From Gordonia humi (lineage in GTDB: Bacteria > Actinomycetota > Actinomycetes > Mycobacteriales > Mycobacteriaceae), in contig NZ_JACIFP010000001.1 of the NCBI RefSeq assembly GCF_014197435.1, forward strand, positions 4,154,001 to 4,218,000: 64,000 bases of DNA. Reading direction: 5' to 3'. The position numbers were made by a program, and so were the translations under genes. Under the pieces are notes generated by a model. That model was given only the letters and a program-made list of their open reading frames with translations, did no database searches and was not told where the DNA came from. Within the stretch, counting starts at the first letter, position 1, and each line of letters begins with the position of its first letter. Shown piece after piece: positions 16,634-24,036 of this stretch.

Positions 16634-17770
16634 ATGAGCAAGCCACCCCTCGACGCTCGCGGCATCATCAGCCTGCCGTTCCGCATCGGCTTCGCCACCA
16701 CCGGCATCGTTCTCGGTACCGTCGAGTCCGCGGTCAACGTCGCCCGGCTGAGCGCAGGAAGCATCGAGACCGAGGTCAACGAGGTGCTCGGCATCCACTC
16801 GGATGCCGACATCGCGTCCGTGCGCGCACCGTTGGCGATCCTCGGCCAGGTGGCCGACCTCCTCGGACCGGATCGCCCGTTCGGCAGGCTCCTCGCCAAC
16901 GGCGGACCGCTCGACCGGCTGGTGCAGCCCGGCGGTGTCATCGACCGGCTCACCGCCAAGAACGGTCTGCTCGACAAGCTGACCGAGCCCGGCGGACTCC
17001 TCGATCAGATGACCGACGAGAAGGGCATCCTGATGCGGGTGTCCGCCAAGGACGGCCCCCTGGACCGCCTGACCCGCGAGGGCGGCGTCGTCGACCAGTT
17101 CACCGACAGCGAGGGCATCCTCGAACGACTCACCTCCGAGGGCGGGCTGCTCGACCGCCTGACGCGCGAGGGCGGCGTCGTCGACCAGTTCACCGAGAAC
17201 GAAGGAATCCTCGAACGACTCACCGCCGACGGCGGACTCCTCGACCTCATGACCGACGAGAACGGCATCCTGATGCGACTCGCCGCCAAGGACGGCCCTC
17301 TCGACCGCCTGACCCGCGAGGGCGGCGTCGTCGACCAGTTCACCGAGAACGAAGGAATCCTGGAACGGCTCACGTCCGAAGGCGGCATCGTCGACAAGCT
17401 GACCGCCCCCGACGGGGTCCTGGAGAAACTCGCCAAACAGGACGGCCTACTCGATCGAGCGGCGAGCGACGACGGACTCCTCGACCAGTTGCTCGGCGAA
17501 GGCGGCGCGCTGGACCGGCTCATCGAAGTGGGCGGTCCACTCGACAAGTTCACCGAGCTCTCGGAGACCCTCGCCTCGCTGCCCCCGAACCTGGCCGCGA
17601 TGCAGGAGACGGTGGACCGGCTCAACGAGATCGTCGAACTGCTCAACGCATCGGTCGCACCGATCGGCGGGCTCGCCGAGCGCCTGCCCAAGCGGCTGAT
17701 TCGCGGCGGTGCGGGCAACGGCGGAGGCGGCCGCGGCGGGTACGACCAGCAACTGCCTCCCACCACCTGA
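16634..17770 (+). CDS. Protein of 22 tandem decapeptide repeats (GxLDRLTxxG)
   Basis: A 378-residue protein. Residues 10-40 form a hydrophobic or amphipathic segment that might contact membrane. Residues 91-310 are exactly 22 copies of a 10-residue unit with no insertion or loss: Gly at 1, aliphatics at 2-3, Asp/Glu at 4, aliphatic or Phe at 6, usually Thr at 7, and polar plus Gly/Asp/Asn at 8-10. Residues 81-90 look like a decayed extra unit. A helical segment (about 311-345) and a Gly-rich tail follow. The regularity implies a solenoid, and the tandem DNA copies imply growth by duplication. ATG 16634 starts 34 bases after the repair gene; GTG-like upstream codons are not supported. No family recognised. 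Confidence 0.85.
   Translation: MSKPPLDARGIISLPFRIGFATTGIVLGTVESAVNVARLSAGSIETEVNEVLGIHSDADIASVRAPLAILGQVADLLGPDRPFGRLLANGGPLDRLVQPGGVIDRLTAKNGLLDKLTEPGGLLDQMTDEKGILMRVSAKDGPLDRLTREGGVVDQFTDSEGILERLTSEGGLLDRLTREGGVVDQFTENEGILERLTADGGLLDLMTDENGILMRLAAKDGPLDRLTREGGVVDQFTENEGILERLTSEGGIVDKLTAPDGVLEKLAKQDGLLDRAASDDGLLDQLLGEGGALDRLIEVGGPLDKFTELSETLASLPPNLAAMQETVDRLNEIVELLNASVAPIGGLAERLPKRLIRGGAGNGGGGRGGYDQQLPPTT
16904..17563 (+). repeat. 22 tandem 30-bp units encoding decapeptide repeats
   Basis: The repeat domain of the preceding gene is 660 bases, 22 x 30. There is higher-order structure: units 4-8 (16994-17143) and 12-16 (17234-17383) encode nearly the same 50 residues, 240 bases apart, and the three-unit block PLDRLTREG / VVDQFT / ILERLT occurs three times (from codons 141, 171 with LLDRLTREG, and 221). 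Third codon positions differ between copies, so the expansion is not very recent. Confidence 0.9.
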
Positions 17771-17880
17771 TATTGCACTCCATGCCACAACCGCCGATTG
17801 CGGCTCGCGGCCCACTCCTCCTCTGATACGACAGAGGCAGTCGATATCTCGACGACGCCGTCGAACGGAGGGGTTCAATC

Positions 17881-18693
17881 ATGAGCAAGCTGGACGGACG
17901 CGTAGCGCTGATCACCGGCGTGGCGCGAGGACAGGGCCGAGCGCACGCCGTACGACTGGCCCGTGAGGGCGCGAACATCGCGGGACTGGACATCGCGGGT
18001 CCGATCGACGGCATCCCCTACGACCATGCGACACCCGAGGATCTCGCCGAGACCGCCCGGCTCGTCGACGGCGAGGGACGTGAGTCGCTGCTCGTGCAGG
18101 GCGACGTACGCGACCTCGAAGCGCTCAGGAGACTCGCCGCCGACGCCACCGCCCGATGGGGCCGTCTCGACATCGTCGTCGCCAATGCGGGCATCTGCAT
18201 CCCGGCCACCTGGGACGAGTCGACTCCCAAAATCTTCCAGGACACCCTCGACATCAACGTGACCGGCGTGTGGAACACCGTGATGGCGTCGGCGCCGCAT
18301 CTGATCGAGACCGGCCGTGGTTCGGTGATCCTGACCAGTTCTTACGCGGGTAAGAAGATGCAGCCGTTCATGATTCACTACACGACGAGCAAGCATGCGG
18401 TGACCGGCATGACGCGGGCGTTCGCCGCCGAACTCGGCGCGCACAACATCCGGGTGAACAGTGTGCACCCGGGCGGTGTGAACACTCCGATGGGCTCCGG
18501 TCAGATGCAGGAGCGGATCGCGGCGACCAACGAGGCGAATCCGCGTCTGGCTCCGATGGGCACACCGTTCCTCAACGAGTACGCGGCCGAGCCCGATCAG
18601 ATCGCCGACGCCGTCGCCTTCCTCGCCTCCGACGAGTCGTCGTTCATCACGGCCGAGCACCTCTCCGTGGACGGCGGCGCCCAGTACTTCTGA
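17881..18693 (+). CDS. Mycofactocin-coupled SDR family oxidoreductase
   Basis: A 270-residue short-chain dehydrogenase. It has the Rossmann motif TGVARGQGR, NAG at strand 4, catalytic Ser in TSSYAG and YTTSK. The signs of the mycofactocin-coupled subgroup are the Arg-Gly-Gln-Gly-Arg N-terminus and the long insertion after strand 2 containing YDHATPEDLAETARLV. Members of this group keep NAD tightly bound and pass electrons to the peptide-derived cofactor mycofactocin while oxidising alcohols. No mycofactocin synthesis gene (mftA-F) is in the window. ATG 17881 has GGAGGGG ahead of it. The substrate alcohol is unknown. Confidence 0.87.
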   Translation: MSKLDGRVALITGVARGQGRAHAVRLAREGANIAGLDIAGPIDGIPYDHATPEDLAETARLVDGEGRESLLVQGDVRDLEALRRLAADATARWGRLDIVVANAGICIPATWDESTPKIFQDTLDINVTGVWNTVMASAPHLIETGRGSVILTSSYAGKKMQPFMIHYTTSKHAVTGMTRAFAAELGAHNIRVNSVHPGGVNTPMGSGQMQERIAATNEANPRLAPMGTPFLNEYAAEPDQIADAVAFLASDESSFITAEHLSVDGGAQYF

Positions 18694-18701
18694 GACCCGC
18701 C

Positions 18702-18729
18702 CCCGCTGATCGAGCGAAGTCGAGATCCC
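18702..18729. repeat. Intergenic repeat copy (GGATCTCGACTTCGCTCGATCAGCG family)
   Basis: On the minus strand this reads GATCTCGACTTCGCTCGATC followed by AGCGG, the same element family as the tandem array at 21447-21541. It fills the 48-base gap between two convergent genes (SDR ending 18693, aldehyde dehydrogenase ending 18742). Such short dispersed elements between genes are common in Gordonia-type genomes. Confidence 0.6.
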
Positions 18730-18741
18730 GGCCGGCTCGAC

Positions 18742-20115
18742 TCACTTCGCGACGCGACGCAGACGCAGATTGGCGAACTCGCCGAGACCCCACTGTCCGA
18801 GTTCGCGCCCGTAGCCGGACTGTTTGACACCGCCGAACGGCAGGCCCGGCAGCGTCGTCCCGTGCTCGTTGACGAAGGCCATGCCGACGTCGAGACGGTC
18901 GGCGAGGCTCTTGGCCCGCTCGATGTCCGAACTCCATACCGACCCGGAGAGTCCGTAGTCCACGTCGTTGGCCAGCTCGACGGCCTCGTCGTCGCCGGCG
19001 ACCGGATACACGACGGCGACCGGACCGAAGATCTCCTCGCGGTAGAGCGCCATCTCCGCGGTGACTCCGGTGATCACCGCGGGCGACATGAAGGCGCCCG
19101 GGCGATCCAGAGCCGTACCGCCGGTGTGCAGCGTGGCACCTTGAGCGACCGCTTCGTCGACCTGCTCGACCACGCGGTCGCGCGCGGCGACCGACGACAG
19201 CGGACCCAGTTTGGTGCCCTTCTCGGTCGGATCGCCGACGGTGAGTCCGTCGATGGCCGACACCAGTCCGGAGACGAAGTCGTCGTAGAGGGACTCGTGG
19301 ACGATGAATCGCTTCGGCGAGTTGCACGCCTGTCCGCAGTTCATCGTTCGCATCGCCGCCGCACCCGCGGCCGCGGCGCCGGCGTCGTCGGAGTCGAGGA
19401 GGATGAACGCATCCGACCCGCCGAGTTCCAGAACGGACTTCTTGAGGTTGCGAGCAGCGACCTCGGCGACCGCCGACCCGGCGCGGCTGCTTCCGGTCAG
19501 GGAGACGCCCTGGATGCGTCGGTCGGCGATCATCTCGGCGATCTGCTCATTGGACGCGTAGATATTGATGTACGCGTCGGTCGGAACTCCGGCCGCGTGC
19601 GCGATCTCTTCCATCAACGCCGACGACGCGGCGCAGATGGGCGCGTGCTTGAGAATGATCACGTTGCCCAGCAACAGGTTCGGAGCGGCGAACCGAGCCA
19701 CCTGGTAGTACGGGAAGTTCCAGGGCATGATGCCCAACAGCGACCCGACCGGATCCCGAGTGACGACCGACTCGGCCGATCCCTGCGGATCGAGCTGCTC
19801 GGTCTCGAGCAGTGCCGGGCCGTTGTCGGCGTACCAGTCGTAGATCATCGCGGTCAGCGCGAGCTCGCCCTTGCCCTGCGGAATCGGTTTGCCCATCTCA
19901 CGGGCGATGACGCCCGCGAGTTCGTCGGCGCGATCCCGGTAGGCGGCGGCAGTCGCGCGCAGCATCGCGACGCGTTCATCGACCGAGGTGTTCTTCCAGG
20001 ACTTGTACGCGGCCGCCGACCGCGCCAGGATCGACTCGATCTGATCGTCGGAGATCGTCGGGAACTCCTTCTCGACGACGCCGGTGGACGGGTTCTCTGT
20101 GACATAGGAGGTCAT
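18742..20115 (-). CDS. NAD(P)-dependent aldehyde dehydrogenase, succinate-semialdehyde type
   Basis: A 457-residue aldehyde dehydrogenase. Motifs in order: PWNFPYYQVAR for the cofactor pocket, VSLTGSSRAGSAV, the general base Glu in LELGGSD, and the catalytic Cys in MNCGQACNSPKR, then EEIFGPV and a C-terminal PFGGVKQSGYGREL. The short length and the starting TENPSTG resemble the GabD1/GabD2 group, which oxidises succinate semialdehyde with NADP. ATG 20115 is chosen; the frame reads on to 20379 but that part overlaps the next gene and is not protein-like. The substrate call is only moderately supported. Confidence 0.85.
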   Translation of the reverse strand: MTSYVTENPSTGVVEKEFPTISDDQIESILARSAAAYKSWKNTSVDERVAMLRATAAAYRDRADELAGVIAREMGKPIPQGKGELALTAMIYDWYADNGPALLETEQLDPQGSAESVVTRDPVGSLLGIMPWNFPYYQVARFAAPNLLLGNVIILKHAPICAASSALMEEIAHAAGVPTDAYINIYASNEQIAEMIADRRIQGVSLTGSSRAGSAVAEVAARNLKKSVLELGGSDAFILLDSDDAGAAAAGAAAMRTMNCGQACNSPKRFIVHESLYDDFVSGLVSAIDGLTVGDPTEKGTKLGPLSSVAARDRVVEQVDEAVAQGATLHTGGTALDRPGAFMSPAVITGVTAEMALYREEIFGPVAVVYPVAGDDEAVELANDVDYGLSGSVWSSDIERAKSLADRLDVGMAFVNEHGTTLPGLPFGGVKQSGYGRELGQWGLGEFANLRLRRVAK

Positions 20116-20156
20116 GACGCCGACCCTACGCGCGGACCTCGCACCCGGCGCGGCGA

Positions 20157-21431
20157 TCAGTCGAACGCCCTGGCCAGAGCCGCGACGTAGTCGTCCACGT
20201 CGTCGGCGACGGGGCCGCCGGCACACACGGAGACCGTGACGGCGTCGCCGATCCCGTGCACCCCGTGGGTCAACGAGTGTGTACGCGACAGCGCCGGGAA
20301 CCCCGCGGTGAAGCGAACTCCGCCGCCGCCGAACGACAGATCCGCCGCACCGCGGTTCACCGACGAGACGACGGTCCATCCCGTCACCGTCGCGGGCGCG
20401 GGTGACGCCGCGCCGAGGCGGACAGCGGCCGAGGCGAGCGCGGCCGGCGCCGAGGCCGCCGCGCGACGGGCCGCCAGCCGCGACGCCGAACCCGCACGAC
20501 CACGCGCCGCCGCGACCTCGGCGCCGATCAGCTCGGCACGACGTGCCCGTTCGTGGACATGCGCGTGCAGGCCGATGCCCACGGTCTGAAATCTATTGCG
20601 CGGCAACCTATCGTCACCGTCGTCGTCGAATCCGAGCGTCAGTTCGACGCTCGCCTCGCGAGGGGCGGCGTCCAGATACGACGGCAGTACATCGGCGAGC
20701 ACAGTCAGTACACCGACCGTCACCCTCGCACCCTCGATTCGGACACGGTCGCGGGGAAGGGTGAGTGTGCGCAGCTCCCTCCGTGTGGCCGGGGCGGCGT
20801 TCGAACGAGTCGGTGCGACCGGCGACGCGCCGGGCTCCGGTTCGGCCGCCGCCCACGCGGCCAGACCGTGCGCCGTGGCCCGGGCGAGATGCGGTCCGAT
20901 CATGATCCCTCCGCGCACGGCGGCGAGCAGTCCGTCGCCGACCGCGGCCGGTGCATCGGACGGTGTCGGCGGCTCGCCGCCGAACAGCGCCCGTCCGATC
21001 GCCGTCGCCCGTCGACCGTCGCCCAGCGCATGAGAGATCTGCAGAACGACGACCCGGATCGGACCGTCGTCGCGCGCGACGTCGCCGAAGACGTGCACGC
21101 GCCACAGCGAGCCGTCCTCGCGGAGCTGGGTGCGTGCGAGTCCGGCGATCGCGTCCAGGCACGCGGCCCAGCCGCCCGGGGACGGGTGCACGACGACGGC
21201 GTCGCCGCGGACGGTCGAGGGCACCCATCGTGGGAAGTCGAGGTCGCCGGGCACCGTTGCGACACCGAGTTGCAGATCTGCGATCCCCGCGGCGCGACGA
21301 CGGATCTCGCCGATCATCTCGTCGTCGCTCACCGGCCCGACGTCGTCGAACGCGAACAGCAGGAACTGGTCGTTGTCGGCGACCCTCGCCGCCCAGAACA
21401 TGGCGGCGTCCGCCGGCGACATCGTGTGCAT
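20157..21431 (-). CDS. WS/DGAT-like acyltransferase
   Basis: A 424-residue protein of the wax ester synthase/diacylglycerol acyltransferase type. The acyl-transfer motif reads SHALGDG, i.e. the second His and Asp-Gly of HHxxxDG are kept while the first His is Ser. The C-terminal half has SSVNRG, the sequence context before the family ND/NxxG region, and a long DUF1298-like end. Ala-rich helices link the halves. ATG 21431 has AAAGGAT upstream. Full-length family members are usually 450-470 residues, so this is a short, divergent member. Storage lipid synthesis is the family role; activity here is uncertain. Confidence 0.75.
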   Translation of the reverse strand: MHTMSPADAAMFWAARVADNDQFLLFAFDDVGPVSDDEMIGEIRRRAAGIADLQLGVATVPGDLDFPRWVPSTVRGDAVVVHPSPGGWAACLDAIAGLARTQLREDGSLWRVHVFGDVARDDGPIRVVVLQISHALGDGRRATAIGRALFGGEPPTPSDAPAAVGDGLLAAVRGGIMIGPHLARATAHGLAAWAAAEPEPGASPVAPTRSNAAPATRRELRTLTLPRDRVRIEGARVTVGVLTVLADVLPSYLDAAPREASVELTLGFDDDGDDRLPRNRFQTVGIGLHAHVHERARRAELIGAEVAAARGRAGSASRLAARRAAASAPAALASAAVRLGAASPAPATVTGWTVVSSVNRGAADLSFGGGGVRFTAGFPALSRTHSLTHGVHGIGDAVTVSVCAGGPVADDVDDYVAALARAFD

Positions 21432-21446
21432 GACGGATCCTTTCGG

Positions 21447-21541
21447 GGTCTCGACTCCGCTCGACCGGCGTGAGGTCTCCGCTCGACCGGCGCGAGGTCT
21501 CGACTCCGCTCGACCGACGTGGGGTCTCGACTCGATCAGCG
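21447..21541. repeat. Tandem array of about four ~26-bp repeats
   Basis: Four head-to-tail units at 21447-21473, 21474-21495, 21496-21522 and 21523-21541 share GGTCTCGACTCCGCTCGACC with small changes; the second lacks five bases and the last is cut short and ends in GATCAGCG. A single relative lies at 18702-18729. The array sits between the divergent starts at 21431 and 21597. Confidence 0.75.
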
Positions 21542-21555
21542 TACCGACACCCCTG

Positions 21556-21577
21556 GTTGCCATCGACGGATGGCAAC
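21556..21577. promoter_or_regulatory. Perfect palindrome GTTGCCATC-N4-GATGGCAAC before the fusion gene
   Basis: Two 9-base arms with a GACG spacer end 19 bases before the ATG at 21597. Position and symmetry are those of a repressor operator overlapping the promoter of the thiolase-crotonase gene. No adjacent regulator gene is evident, so the partner is unknown; a lipid-responsive TetR protein would be the first guess. Confidence 0.55.
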
Positions 21578-21596
21578 GTGGGAATAATGTGCGGAC

Positions 21597-23975
21597 ATGG
21601 CTGACTTCATGCTTCCCGGCGGCATCGATCCCACCACTCCGGTCATCGTGGGTGCGGGACAGGCGTCCGAGCGCCTCGACGATCCCGACTACCGCATGCT
21701 CGGCGAAGCCGACCTGGCGGCCGATGCCGTCCGCGCGGCGTTCGCCGACACCGGCGTCGACGCCGACCGCGTGGCCGCACTGGTCGACGTGGCAGCCGCG
21801 GTGCGCTCGTTCGAGAAGTCGAGTCCGGCGTCGTCGTCGCCGCTGGGCCGTCCGAACAACATGCCCAGGGCGGTCGCCGCCCGGACCGGGATGAACCCGC
21901 GCCGCGCGGTCGAGGAGGTGACCGGCGGACAGAGCCCTCAACACCTGGTCGGTGAGTTCGGTGCGGAGATCGCAGCGGGTGCGACCGATGCTGTGCTGTT
22001 GTTCGGCGCGGAGGTCATCTCGACGGTCCGGGCCGCGCGCAAGCACGACAACCCGCCGGACTTCACCGAGACCGTCGACGGCCCGCTCGAGGACCGCGGA
22101 TACGGCATCGCCGGCCTCACCTCCGTCGACGAGGTACGACACGGCGTGATGACGCCGATCGCGCAGTACTCGATTCTGGAGAACGCCCGACGACACCGAC
22201 TCGGGCGTTCACGCGCCGAGTACGCGGCCGGGATGGGCGCCCTGTTCGCCCCGATGACCGAGGTCGCGGCGGCCAATCCGCACGCGGCCAGCCGCCAGGT
22301 CCTCTCCGCCGCGGATCTGGCGGTGCCCACCGAGGAGAATCGCCGGGTCAGTGTTCCGTACACGCGCCGACTCGTCTCCCGCGACCAAGTGAATCAGGCG
22401 GCAGCCGTGCTGTTGATGTCCGCCGGAGCGGCGAGCGCGGCCGGAATCGACCCGTCCCGCTGGGTCTTCGTCCACGGCTACTCCGATCTGCGCGAACCCC
22501 CGATGATGGAGCGGCCCGATCTGTCACGGGCGCCCGCGGCGACGGCCGCGATGCACACGGCCCTCGACATGGCCGGTATCGAGCTCGGCGACGTCGCCGC
22601 ACTCGACCTGTACAGCTGCTTCCCGATCGCGGTGTCGAACGTGGCGGACGCGTTCGGTCTCGAAGCCGACGATCCGCGGGGTCTCACGGTGACCGGCGGA
22701 CTGCCGTTCTTCGGCGGACCGGGCAACGACTACTCGATGCACGCGATCGTGGAGATCGTCCACCGTGCGCGGCGCGCACCCGGCTCGTTCGGTCTGGTCG
22801 CGGCGAACGGCGGCATCCTGAGCAAGTACTCGGTAGGGGTGTACTCGACCGCGCCGACACCGTGGCCGGCGTCGACGTCGGCAGCCGTGCAGCACGAGCT
22901 CGACGCCGCGGCGCGCGTCCCGCTGACCCGGTACGCCGACGGCCGCGCGACGATCGAGTCGTTCACCGTGCTCGATCCGGACCGCGACGACCGCGCGGGC
23001 ACCGTCGTCGGACGCCTCTACGACGGCACGCGGTTCATCGCCGCGGCCGACGGCGACGATCTCCTGGACCTGTTGTGCGGCAACGAGGATCCGGTGGGAC
23101 GGACCGTCTATGCACGGTCGTCGGCGACCCGGAACGTCGTCGCCCTGTCGCGCGCCGAGCTCGACGTCCGCCATCCGCTGTCGACGGTCGGGTTCGCCGA
23201 GGAGTATCAGGATCTGATCGTCCGGCGCGACGGCCGTGTCTTGGAGGTGACGATCAATCGTCCCGACTCGCGCAACGCGATCAGTCCGAGGACCAATGCC
23301 GAACTCGACGCGGTGTTCGACGCGTACTTCGCCGACCCCGAGCTGTGGGTGGCGATCCTGACCGGGGCAGGCGACAAGGCCTTCTCCTCCGGCAACGACC
23401 TCGCCTCCACCGCGAGCAGCGGCGGACTGTCGATGCCGGAGAACGGTTTCGCCGGACTCACCGCACGTCGGGAGCTGCCCAAGCCGATCATCGCCGCCGT
23501 CAACGGTTTCGCACTCGGCGGCGGATTGGAGATCGCGCTGGCCGCTCATGTGATCGTCGCCGACGAGACCGCGACCTTCGGTCTCCCCGAGGTGAAGGTC
23601 GGCCTCGTCGCCGCGGCGGGCGGCCTGGTCCGACTCCCCCGCATGCTGCCGCCCGCCCTGGCCCGCGACATGATCCTCACCGGACGCAGGCTCACCGCCG
23701 ACGAGGCGCTCGCCCACGGTCTCGTGTCGAGGATCGCGTCGCGGGGCGACGTCCTGACCACCGCGCGCGCCGTCGCCGACGAGATCCTCGCGGCTTCGCC
23801 CGCAGCCGTCCGAGCGTCGATCGCGACCATGCGCGAGACCCACTCGACGCCCGACACGGTGACCGCGGTCCGCGACAGCCTGGCAGTGCTCGACGACATC
23901 CTCGTCAGCCCCGACACGATGGAGGGCGTCACGGCGTTCGTGCAGAAGCGCGCACCACGCTGGACCGGGCGGTGA
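21597..23975 (+). CDS. Thiolase-like domain fused to enoyl-CoA hydratase
   Basis: A 792-residue two-domain protein. Residues 1-520 match the acetyl-CoA acetyltransferase-like group of mycobacteria (PVIVGAGQ, GGQSPQHL, LYSCFPIAV, PFFGGPGNDYSMH, ANGGILSKYSVGVYST). The thiolase nucleophile Cys is not present at GGQSPQ, nor the second Cys at ANGG, so classical thiolysis is doubtful. Residues 538-792 are a crotonase with oxyanion-hole segments AFSSGND and GGGLEI and both catalytic Glu (E645, E665), so hydratase activity is likely. No stop or frame change separates the halves. The neighbours (acyl-CoA dehydrogenase, mmsB) point to a role in branched-chain acyl-CoA breakdown. Confidence 0.85.
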   Translation: MADFMLPGGIDPTTPVIVGAGQASERLDDPDYRMLGEADLAADAVRAAFADTGVDADRVAALVDVAAAVRSFEKSSPASSSPLGRPNNMPRAVAARTGMNPRRAVEEVTGGQSPQHLVGEFGAEIAAGATDAVLLFGAEVISTVRAARKHDNPPDFTETVDGPLEDRGYGIAGLTSVDEVRHGVMTPIAQYSILENARRHRLGRSRAEYAAGMGALFAPMTEVAAANPHAASRQVLSAADLAVPTEENRRVSVPYTRRLVSRDQVNQAAAVLLMSAGAASAAGIDPSRWVFVHGYSDLREPPMMERPDLSRAPAATAAMHTALDMAGIELGDVAALDLYSCFPIAVSNVADAFGLEADDPRGLTVTGGLPFFGGPGNDYSMHAIVEIVHRARRAPGSFGLVAANGGILSKYSVGVYSTAPTPWPASTSAAVQHELDAAARVPLTRYADGRATIESFTVLDPDRDDRAGTVVGRLYDGTRFIAAADGDDLLDLLCGNEDPVGRTVYARSSATRNVVALSRAELDVRHPLSTVGFAEEYQDLIVRRDGRVLEVTINRPDSRNAISPRTNAELDAVFDAYFADPELWVAILTGAGDKAFSSGNDLASTASSGGLSMPENGFAGLTARRELPKPIIAAVNGFALGGGLEIALAAHVIVADETATFGLPEVKVGLVAAAGGLVRLPRMLPPALARDMILTGRRLTADEALAHGLVSRIASRGDVLTTARAVADEILAASPAAVRASIATMRETHSTPDTVTAVRDSLAVLDDILVSPDTMEGVTAFVQKRAPRWTGR

Positions 23976-24007
23976 CCCAAATACTTGGACATCCGACCTA
24001 TTGCATT

Positions 24008-24023
24008 ACTTGGACTTCCAAGT
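24008..24023. promoter_or_regulatory. Palindromic operator ACTTGGA-CT-TCCAAGT before valine-type operon
   Basis: A perfect inverted repeat with 7-base arms and a 2-base spacer ends 13 bases before the ATG at 24037. A further half-site ACTTGGAC lies at 23983-23990. The operon ends with a MarR gene (26099), and MarR dimers bind palindromes of this size, so self-regulation of the operon is the simplest reading. The region is markedly A/T-richer than the genes on both sides. Confidence 0.65.
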
Positions 24024-24036
24024 TTATCCTCTACAC

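Noticed and set aside
16904..17563. CRISPR array
   Set aside because: The 30-bp periodicity is coding, has no spacers and translates to an uninterrupted decapeptide pattern.
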